A DNA stretch of 64,000 nucleotides from Arcuatula senhousia (lineage: Eukaryota; Mollusca; Bivalvia; Mytilida; Mytilidae), in the NCBI GenBank assembly GCA_963971305.1, contig OZ020305.1, forward strand, positions 10,449,001 to 10,513,000, written 5' to 3'. Made by a program: the position numbers and the translations under genes. Shown piece by piece: positions 34,501-46,500 of this stretch. The notes under the pieces are model-generated. The model did not search any database, had not been told where the DNA came from, and saw only the letters and a program-made list of their open reading frames with translations. Positions within the stretch are counted from its first letter, which is position 1. Each line of letters opens with the position of its first letter.

Positions 34501-37500
34501 ATATGGAGATTGTTTGATTAATAAAGACCAAAATTATAACTTCAATGGTTTTTAAGACATTGTGAGTAGAACACGACTAATGTTTTTCACGGAATATTTT
34601 GCATGGATTTAAACGGGAAATTGAATCGTAAAATGTACACTTGAGTTCCACTTGCAATATCTTAAAAAGCAGCGATGTAACGATTTTACTCAAAATTAAA
34701 CAAACAATCTCTATTTTGTTTTCTTTTTATTGAATTTTATTTCGTGAAAATCGGTTGCAGGAAAGCTCGGCAATAATGTTTTGAAATTGTTTCGATTTGC
34801 ATTAAACCTACGGGGAATTTTCTATCTATGGGTAACTTTTTGTGAAAAGTATAGTTTAATAGTGTCCCATGTATGCATAATTCTGTTAGCCATATCCTCA
34901 ATAAAATCGAAAGCATCACTGGCAGATAAAACCATTTGATCAACAATGTAACATTATATAATATTTTTATCGCAAAAGAATTTCGTGTTACGGGTAGAAC
35001 AATACATAATTATCAAATTAAAAAAGTAAAATAGTTATAACAATACCTGTTCTGAGGTTCTTGTCCATGCTATACCCAGAAGAAATATCATGCACCACTG
35101 AGGTACAAGGTATGCCTGCACGGCCTGTAAGTAGTTCCACAATTGTCCCCCTTGAGCCTCCTTCAGTATAGGTATATATGCAATACTTATACACATTATT
35201 ATACCAATGAACACCCTTTAAAAAGACAAGAGAAGATTTTAAATTAATAGCAAAGAACATATTAGATGAATCTTGAAAGCGACCATTTCAAACAATTGCC
35301 TAACAGATCTGTCAAAAACCTGTTGACAAAACAAACGTGGAATATATGAACAGAACACACCATCCAATCCTGCCATGAAACAATATGCTATTAAAATCAT
35401 CATTTGGCTTCAAGACGAAAAAATGGTTACTGTAATGAAATTTACGATTAACCCCAGATAACAGTAATAAAATGATTTCATCGTCTTCGAAACTCCAATC
35501 TATATGTAGAAGATATTCCGATACAACAATCGCTCTGATTATTGTTTACTATCCAATCAAATTGAATCACAATGGTTGATTTTGTGTTTTGCGTTTCTTA
35601 GTGTTGTTCTTGTTCACGTTTGCCGGTTTCGTAGTTGTCCTTTCATACTTTTAATACTCGAAAGCCCCATTGGTGCCTCTTAGCTTTTTATATCATCCAT
35701 ATTCCAGGTGATTCCCAAAGTAATGAAAAGGATTGATCTAACTAGCGTGAGAACTGTATATACCCTTGTGAGACTCAAATAGGTACCGGAGGTTTGTACG
35801 CTAAACAAAAATCTTGATTTCATTCGTTTTTAATATGTTTTAATAACTTTTGAAATTGAATTGAAGTAACGAATATACTGAATAATACATGGAAAAATCT
35901 GTATCATATGCTGTATTTACCCAGGACACCTATATCACACCGAGGGCCAACGGCCCGAGGTATGATATAGGTCGAAGGTTAATACAGCATGTGATTTTGA
36001 TTTTGCAATATAATGTTCATCATATAATATAGAATAAAATATTGATATTTTGTAGGGGTGCGATTTAGGGTATGCAATATAGGGTAAGGGTGCGATATAG
36101 GGTAAGAGGTGCGCTATAGGGGGTGCGAAATAGGTAATGTGCTTTGTCCTATAAAAAAAATAAAAAGACTGAATTTATTCTTAAAAATATGATGTATGAA
36201 TTTTAAAATCACTTGTGTCGAAGAAAAAAACCACAAGGGTATTTAAGCGGAAATTCCTCGTTGAATCCCGAAGATGTTTGACAATCGTGACGTTAAAACC
36301 GATATTTGTCAGCCTTTATTAATTATACTTTAACTAATCGTTTGAATTCCAACTTTTGCAAGAAAATACAATTCCCCGAGGTTAGCCTGCTCCGGCACCA
36401 ACACTTTTGAGTTGGAGAAAACATCAAAGCTTTAAATTATCCGCCTAAATTTCAAAATTGTCTTAACTCTAAGGTTCTTACTACCCCAGACATAGGTTGA
36501 TTATCTTAGTAATAATTTGGTTCCCCAGTTTGGTATTTTTGGTTTAATTGTTCTATACTCTTCGTATTCATATAGTGTTTGGCATTTTCAATATTTTTGG
36601 TAGAGCGCCTCTGATGAGTCTTGAATAGACGAAACGCGCGTCAGGCGTAGCAAAATTTATTGTCTGGAACTTTGTTGTCATTTGTATTGCATAAATGTTC
36701 TACATGCATATAGAAAAATCAGTTAATTGTTAAAAAAATAGTTTAGGTAGTACAAATACCTGCTAACTATCATTAGCTCCCGTATTGAAGCTAAAGGTCG
36801 AAATTTGATGTATAAATCTAGAGTGAACACAGTACTTGCACTGTTAAAGATTGATGTCAGTGTACTCATCAGAGCTGATAACATCACAGCAAGAAGCAGC
36901 CCTCGAACACCTATAAAAAGCGTTCAAAGTAGTACAATAAACGTATTTTACTTGTGAATATTTTTGGTCATTTCTATTTCAGGTCTTAATTTAAGGAAGC
37001 TCTGCTGTTAAAGTTGTAATTCCCAGACGTTGTCCTGCTTCGCAATCAACACTCCTGTGTTGACGAACATATCGACGCAACGAAATAAACCGTTTAAATT
37101 TCAAAATTTCCAAGCTTAAGGTTCCATCTACAAATGCAAAAGTTGATCTTAGTCATTTGGTTCTACATATTTTGACTTAGTTCATCTATTCTTTTAATAT
37201 TTCTAGATTGTTTGACATTTGCAATCTCTTTAAAAGAGTGCATCTGATGAGTCTCTAATAGACAAAAGCCCGTCAAGCGTAACAAAATGTACTGCTTGGA
37301 TCAATGTTGTAATTTCTTTTCTAGCAGTAAAAAAATAAGCACATCATGAGTTATGCGGGGTTATAAAAAAAATAGAAGCACAAGTTTTTAGGATAAAGTA
37401 ATATAAATCTTGACCAATTTTGAAAAAAAGGCGGACAACTTTGATAAAGCGCATGGATTATTTAAAGTTACATATTCATGCATTTAACAAGCCGAGAATA

Positions 37501-40500
37501 AAACCTTAATATTAGCTGTAACCCATTTATCCTAAGGAAGAACTGTAGGGTTCTTAATTGGAATTCCAATATACACACCTGCTGGTAGAATTCTAAGAAC
37601 TAACAATGGATATGCTATATTGCTACATCCATTCGCATCTCCACATACTCTTTGACAAATCTCAGGATCAGCGCAGCCCACTTCATCTGAAAGAAGTCAT
37701 ATATAATATAATTGAATAGTAACAGCGTTTTTATTATTTAATAAAAAAATGAATATTTGTCGAAGAAGAGGTTACCAAAATTGCTGATAATACATTCTAA
37801 TGTCAAAAGCTCGAACGGAAGAAGAAATATTTTAAGAAGTTTACACAAAAGATAACGCAAAAAACAATGAAAAGCAATCAAAACGCGAAATAAAGTCGCA
37901 ACGAGAGTTAACTCATGTGCTTTGGAGGGGTAAGCAGTTTCTGCTTGTTGCTAGCTGACATTGTTGGAAAAGCTAACATTTTGAACTTCATTATATCAAG
38001 TGAAAAAGGGAACAAAAACTAGTTAAGCATGCTCGTTATACAATTCAGACTTGTCCGTAAGCAAGTTTCAATTATTGCAAATAGATCAGGACAAATAGAA
38101 CATAAAAAGAGATTTAGGATACCATTTCAATTTTAAAACTTTTTACTACATATCTTTATGCATTATATAAATGCTCGAGAAAACCCGCACAGAAAAGACA
38201 AATTTAGCAGTATATTTCTACGTGTATTTCCAATGTCTACTTTTGATAGATTTTCCCAGAATTTAACAAATAACTTAGCGCCGATTCGTTTAATAGTAAT
38301 AAAGTAAAGTACGTTTTCAACAGGTTTTGGAGGATTTGTAAGAACCTTTTAATGAAACATTGTTTTATAAACTGATTGAATTAAGATCAACCTTTAATTT
38401 AATACCAAACTTAGAGCTAAAATTTATCATGAAGGGAATTGGGGGTCTAAAAATTGTCATAGGATTTTTTGTTCAAACTTTCAAAGTAAATTGACATTGG
38501 TATGAGCATTACAAATATACAATAAAAACAGTAGGTCACAGTGCAAATTTTTAAAATAATTGGTTCAATCTTTAAGAAATATGCATAGATTGTAATGGAA
38601 AAATCCTCAAAATGCATATATTTTTAAAACCTGACGTAGAAATTTCTACAAACTTGTGTAAAATAACAAAAATGGGATATTGTTGATTTCAAAGTTAAAA
38701 GCATGGGGTCACGGTAATGCTTTTCCCAGATATTAAGGAAGACCAAATTCTCGAATGCATTTCATTGTAAAAATTAGTCACACATATTGCGCTGATTATC
38801 TTCTCTCAAGATAGGAGTTATAATATAGTTTAACATGGATATAAAACTGTTGGTCATCCCGGGAAATATAACCATAAACAATGGCAGGATTTTAAGTTAT
38901 GAAAGGAGTTATGATATAGTTTTACCTGGGTATAAAACTCTGCTGATCATCCCGGGAAATATAACCATAAACAATGGCAGGAGCTTAAGATAACCAGCAA
39001 ACAGGATCCCTCCTTTGGCGTGAGACTGTGTTTTAGCAGCCAGAAGTCTTTGGATAGTCACCTTCAATGAAACATTATAATTTTGTAAAAGCCTTAAAAT
39101 TCTAACAATAAGACTATAGATTTACATTATGTTTTAGTAATTTTTCAATCTTTGAATTTCCGATTTCAGATCATACATGTGATTTATTATCTTTATTAAT
39201 AAATTAATAAATAAATTAATAATTCAATTATTAATAATCATTTGTTTTATTTATTCTTAAGTAAATCCGTACAAACTATGGATTAAAATGAAATGTTATA
39301 GTTAATTTTTCAACATTTGGAAAACTTGAAAAAAAAACTTTTGGAACCTACAGATTTATAGCAAGGACAAACATTGGAAACAACGGATAATCTTTCATTT
39401 TGCATTTTTAGAGGAATTCAGATATCCAGAAAAGATAAGTAATTAATGATATACCAAGTAACCATTTGTTTGGTATTGTTAGTTTAAACATATTTATTTA
39501 TCCTGGAATGGGGAACAAGCCTAATGCTTCTATAAATCCTTCTCCAGCTAGCAGTTTGCAAGTGTGGCCTTTGTATACGGCCCCCATTGAGCCTACTCTT
39601 ATCGAACTCTACAAAAGGGTCTTTAACGTACACAGGGTATTGCTCTCCCCATACACGGGACAACCTTTTATCGTCCCTTCCGAAGGACTAGCATCGTTTC
39701 TTGAGACCATCCTCGCAAATGGTGTCAAGAGAGAGCCGGAAAATCGGTTCATGAAATTTTCACCCTTGACGATCCAGGATCGAACCACGAACCTCGGTGT
39801 GAGCAGTCCGACGCATTAACCACTACACTACCGGTTCTCTCTTTTGGTATTGTTAAGTGATAAATGAATCAAATCTGGAAGATACACAATTTAGGTCTGA
39901 GAAATGAGAAACCAACATCTATAAGCATTTTAAAGAACTAATTCCCATGTTTTAATATCTTAAATAAATATGATATGGTACTTAGAATCCAGAAAACAGT
40001 ATAAATTGCAATTTAACTAATACTGATGTACATTGTAATAGGCTTCGAAACTACAGCAAGAACCATAATATACTCTCTCAAAAAAGAAACGCAAAACAAA
40101 GATATTTAAGATACCATTGAAATAAAAATCATCATATTTCAACTAAAACTTGTCATACGAACGTGAAATTTTGAACGGTCATTATGCAGTGATCAATCTA
40201 ATGTACGATGAGAGTAGGCTCAATGGGGGCCGTCTAAAAAGGCCATACTTGCGTGTGACATAAACAAAATTTAAATCCACCAGCTAACGGAGGCGAGGCG
40301 CCAACTGTAGTAATGCTTGCATCACGACTTTACTCGTGCTCTCCCTTGTTTCTAAAAAATGCAGCATACGATCTTCTGGTTCCCCTTTGTAGCATCTGCT
40401 CCCAAACCCCAGGTTTTTAAAAATAGTGGGTGGCGTCAGCGCTTGCGAATATCCAAATTTGAAAAATCATTGAAATTGATGGTCTTATCTAACATCCAGT

Positions 40501-43500
40501 AATTCTGGTGACCGATGCTTGAGACGGGAACTTTTTTTGGTTCAGAAACCATGCGTAAATCATCGTTTTTGTGATACCACCATTATCATAACGATAATTA
40601 GTCTTTTAGTGGTTAACATCAGGCTCAACAAGAGGTGTGAATTTCGCCCGTACACGGCATATCGGTTAAAAGAGTATTGAACAAGGGAAATCTCGTTTGA
40701 TTTTTCTTTCAGAGAAAAAATCAGCACAAAAACATTGTCGTAAACTAAAATATCCAATTTTACTAAAATAATTCTGCAGAACATTCCAACAAATGACAAA
40801 TAGTATGAGAAGGAAGGTTCAGAGATTTTGAAAATGGTGGAATGTAGTGCATCAAGAGTTAAATGGGTACATGAGAAGCCTTACCAATAGCATAACAGAC
40901 GACGTAAAACACAAGACATTTTTGATTTTTAAAGACCATCTGAAAATTCTGATCTAATGGAAAATCGGACATCTACTGATTAAATTGGACCTGCGCATGC
41001 GCCAACGCCTTGTTGTGCAATCGAACATCAAGGAAAGAAGGTGCACATTTGTAGGTGATTAAAATCTGACATTGAAATCTTACACGCAAAGTTCTTTTGA
41101 ATATGGGGATAGCAATTTAAGTGTTGTCTTGCAGACATACCGATTGACATAATTCTAAATGGCGTGCGCACTCGATTTGTCAACCGTTTATTAAAATTTT
41201 AGCAATTAAATAATAAAGGCCCCTCTACCATTAACGAGTCAAATTTCCAAACGATATTGCAACAATGATGATATCATACCCGACTTTTGTATGCCATGTA
41301 ATTTCAAAATGTTTGTATGTTGCGTTTCTTTTTTGAGAGAGTATAGTGCTTAAAAACCTGATCTGCACACCAGGCAAATATAGCCATTGGTGTAAGTCCA
41401 AATATAAGGCCAGGCCATGGGATGTCACCGGTCACCGGATCTCTAAATATCTGAAATGAGTCTGCCCTAGGATACCCAGCCGTCACATTGCCACAGGTGG
41501 ATACATTTGGTATTGCCTCAAAGTATTTTTCCTGAAGTGCTTGATAGCCACCAACTTTTGAAAAGGCTAAAACAAGGAGGAAAAACAATCGTAGATTCGA
41601 TTCTTAAAGGTGATGGAGGTCTGAATCATCAAGATTGGAAACATTATGATACTAGTAGTTTCTTGAAACAAAATCTAAAATGGCAGGGACAAAACCAGTA
41701 CACACGAACGAAGACAGCCCGAAGAAACATAAACAGAAAAATAGGTAAAAACTGATGAATAGCAATCAACAACAGAATGTGTCAATTCCCACAAAAGACA
41801 AAACGAATCCCTATGACAAACCATCTGAGAGATACAAATTCCTTATTTGTCAATGAATGCACGATGCCTTCCATAAAATTCCTGAAATGAAGACAACAAC
41901 CGAGGAGCAGCATAATTTTGTGTCAAACGTGACACTCTGCCAAAGAAATCGATGTATGTTCCACAAAGTCTAGAGTAAGGATTAAGATAGGATACGTAAA
42001 CTCTATGAGCTACACAAGAAAGGAAAGCTGATGATTGAAGACTGAGTTTGAAGTCAGTTTTGTCATAGAGCTAAGTTGAAAATTCTTCTGCGAGAGTCTT
42101 TTTTGAGATATAGATCTTAATATGAAAAAGACTTCCTAGAACCCGTTGTGTCCTTTATCTAAAGTTCCTGAGAATATAAGAAACCGAGAAAGGCACCGAA
42201 TTGAGAACTTCTCAATGAAAAGAAATCATCAATTTAACAAAAGTTGAGATTAAAATAGAAAGCTTTTATTCGATTTTTTCCTCTGGAAGAGATTGTATGA
42301 AGTCTGCTTCATATGAATGAAGAAATAAATCCGAAAACAAAAAACAAAAAAGCACGATTTGTGTCCATTTTGATCTAATTCCTTTGACAAAAGGACTTTT
42401 TCACTGAAACTAATTGTACAAATGTAATGTTTTAATGTTTTTTTACCAAAGCAAAAAAGAGAAAAGACGGCAACAAAGAGTAACTTAGCCACATTCACTA
42501 CTTTTATTAAATTTGATTGGTTTATTATTTCAAAATACAAATGACAACAAAGTTCCAGACAATGAATTTTGCTACGCCTGACGCGCGTTTCGTCTATTCA
42601 AGACTCATCAGAGGCGCTCTACGAAAAATATTGAAAAAGCCAAACACTATATGATAATGAAGAGCATATAACAGTAAAACCAAAAATACCAAATTGGGGT
42701 ACCAAATTAATACTAAGATGATCAACCTATGTCTGGGGTAGGAAGACGAGAGCTTAATGTATTCCCTCAATTTATACTATCAGTTTGGTTTTTGTACTTT
42801 GTATTTCAAACTACATCTGGTAATAATTACCATGTATTGTCATGTAGGTTGATCCTATTAACAGGATAACTGTTTGTACTGTATCAGCCCAAATCACTGC
42901 TGAAAGGCCTCCTAAAATTAGAGAGTGGATTATATGCTGACAATATCCCATTCATATATAAGTTGTTTTCCACACAAAACGTTTAATGATTCTTTATCAT
43001 GATTAAATTTCAAATATGTACCTGCTACTTTGTTGGTGTTATGCTGACAGACAGACACAAAACCGAGCTTCTGCATTTCTGACGTGTGGTCTTAGTTATG
43101 TTTACTTGTAATCTCATAAAACTTAAAAAATAATAAGCAAACGCCTGTAAATGGATTGTAAAATGCATTGTGTTAGCTAATCCATATAAAAATAATCATT
43201 TAGAATGCATTAAGCTATACTGAATGCACATCAGGAATACTTGACTATATAATAAAAACGTTGTAATATAAAAAAAAACCTTCAAGTTCGTCAACTCTGT
43301 GATACGTGCTTACATTTTGTACCCGACACAAATGGATTTTTGAAGTAAACAATTTCACTTGTACAAACCAAAGATCTCTTGCGTTTGAAAATAATTGTAC
43401 TGACAGGTCGATGTATACTAGCGGCCATTTTTTGGATGAATTGGATGAACTTGTTTATTCAGTTACAGTTGAGATCTGTTCAAACATCTCTACTGTCAGG

Positions 43501-46500
43501 CTCTCCTGACAGTTCTAGAATTGTTCTAACCCAGGCAACAACTGTCATTATCTGTTCTGGGGCAGAACTGTCATACTCTGTCCCGGCCTCTGACACATCT
43601 AGAACTGTTCTGTGCCACGACACCTTAGAACTCCTCTTGTCCATGACAGTTCTGGGCTCTGACAGTTCTAAATTACGTCATGTGTTGTTTATTGCAATGT
43701 TTTGTCAGCTATTTTGTTTTAATAATTATTAGCTTTCTGTTAAAATTGTATCCCAGATAGTCATGAAACTTTTATTCCTTAAGACAATTGAAAAGTTTAA
43801 AAACCTCATGGTTTAGTACTGTCAGGAGCTGTCATGGCTTAGAACTGTCAGGGCGCAGAACAGGTTAGAGCTGTCAGGGCGTAAGACAGCTTAGAATTGT
43901 CAGGGCTTGGAACATTCTAAATATGTTATGGGACAGAACTGTCCAGAACTGTTTTATGACAGGACACGGCTTGTTATAAACTGTCCTAGAACTGTCAGCA
44001 GAATAGAATAAGAATAGATTCCTGGCAGTTTCTGTCAGTTCTAAAGAGATGTTAGAACTGACCTCAACTGTAGTTATTTATTTATTTGTTTTTGTCTTTG
44101 ACTTTGTTTTGCATAACACTTGATACATGTATATAAGAAATTAAGACTCTAAACAGGACATAATTTAAACAAAACAAAAATCAATAAGGATTGGATTTGA
44201 ACGATATATTTTGACAAAATGATTTCTTACCTATAATAGTGTAGATAGTGGTTATCACAATAACAATGGTAATTGAAGAATACATGTCCCATCCTACACT
44301 CTGCTCTATGAATAAAGTTCCAGCAAAGATAAGAGTCTGAAGACAAAAGGGAAAGAAAACGTTCCGACTTTAGAATACATGTTCAAGCATTCATTTTGCT
44401 CTAGAAAAACGATCTTGTGAAAAAAAATATATAGTAGAAAGACCATTGGTGAAATATAGTTTTTAACGTAGAGTTTCACCTTTAAACATAATAAAAGACA
44501 TATATTTAGCTCAAATAATAAATAACCGTCTATGCATAAATACTGTGTATTACATCTTATAAATTTAGATTTTAATAAGACAACTTTTTGTATTTTTCAG
44601 ACGATTCGATGTCATTTCGACAAGGAATAGAGTCACACAAAGGAAATGTTTTATTTATACGTCAATTCAATATAGCAGCTGTCTTTACTGGTCCTGTCCA
44701 TCGGAACTCACCATTTTTGACGTTATGCAGGATTGTAGTAATTCAATTAGGCATGCGAATAAATGTGAATAAAAATCCTACTTATGCTTTAATCAACTAT
44801 TTTTTCAACAAGTTTAGCTCACCTACCGATACATCATTTAGAACGAATTTCAGGATACCAACACATGCCATTGTCATCCTCAAGCGTCTACCACCAAAAC
44901 GTTTCTTTAAATATTCAGGCATCGTATAGCACTACCAAAATTATAAACCAAATTGAATGAGGCTATGCATAATTGGAATTATTGACCAAATCTTTTTTAA
45001 AATTCATATTAAAATATATATATTTTTAATAATCTTTATTTAAAAACATTTTTAATATGAGATCTAAAAAGCATCATCAGCACTAGAAATGTATCTTTAC
45101 TAATTATTTTATTAATGGAGATATTCAACACATCACCAGAGGTAACAAGAATTCAAGTGGTTGATTGTAGGATACTTATATGCATGTGACATGCTTTTCT
45201 ATTACTCTCTTTTATGGAATGAAATAGATATGTAAGTGAATTGTCTTGTTTTACAAAACTTACTCCCGAAGCAGCATAAACAGGAATAAATATCCAGCCA
45301 AGTAGCATGAAAATGTAAATCGCCTGAAATAAACATTCCACAGTGTAGTATTTCTCAATAATTATAATTATAAACGTATTGCAAATTCTAGTGATGGTCG
45401 TGTTGGCTTCCTAATCGGGAAAAACTATGTGAAATGAAGATGATTTTTTTGGCTAAGTTATAATTATATACGCATATGCCATCAACTCCTAAAGTTATTC
45501 AGTGTGCGTGCGTGCAATAATCTTTTATTATGTTATGGACCAATATATAACTCTACCGATGACTAAAATTAAACAACAGCTGCTTAGTATAACCCTCATA
45601 AAATTTCGAATCACATTTATATCCTAGTAATTATACATTGTATATAATGATAATATCCAGTTTATCTTACATGCCACTCATATGCAATCACGGCAATGCC
45701 ATTAGCTGCCGCCGATCCCGCCATCCCGATGAACTTTTGACTACCAACATTCGTGGAGAAAAAAGATGCACCAACCTGCGAAATGCGAAATGAAAACATA
45801 TGTTTCTGACGCATCCATGTTTAAATATAATTTAATATGATGACAAATTCAAGTATTTTTAAATTTTTATATTAGGCCGGTGACCAAGACCACATTTCAA
45901 AAAGTTTAATCGTCATGAATAACATACAGCTATATCATACCTCTTTCGATTTCTTATTGTCTCTTCTTCAAAATAAGATTGGTCGTCAAAGCCAAAATTG
46001 GTGCAAATTTTCATAAAACAAGGTCAAAGGTCAACATGTGTTTTTTGAACTTTTTGCATCAACACAATTTTCTTACGATTGAAGAGATATTTGGGGTACC
46101 AAAACCGATTAAGCCAAATAGACTTGATATTTGACTATATTTGTACCGATTTTCATGCCTAATCGAAGTAAAAGATAAACTTTCTCAATTATTTATACCT
46201 TTGAAAAGGGGGAGGGTTTTTGTGTCATTTTGACACCTAAAAATTTTTATCTAGAAAATTCCATGAGCTTTTAAATGTTAACTTTGATAAAATGTGCAAG
46301 AAATATCATATCTTTTTTAATATTTAAAAGGAAATCAGCATAAACTAAACATAAGGCGTAAAATTTGGGCAAAATGACATGTACCCCAAACAACTTTGTG
46401 AATTACAAAAAAAATCTGTTTTTACAAAAGTTCAGAACTATTGCAATATTACTATTAATTTTTTGCATTATCTTAAACTAGAAGAAGACATTTTTCAAAT

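Noticed and set aside
39466..39819. 117-codon plus-strand frame
   Set aside because: Antisense to the tRNA-derived SINE.
39770..39842. Possible tRNA gene on the minus strand
   Set aside because: A- and B-box-like sequences are present but the arms do not pair as a tRNA and the sequence continues into a SINE body.
43306..43732. Open frames of 67 and 117 codons
   Set aside because: Lie in the AGAACTGTCA-rich inverted element; the open frame follows from the repeat motif.
44588..44929. 113-codon plus-strand frame
   Set aside because: Antisense shadow over gene B exon 5.
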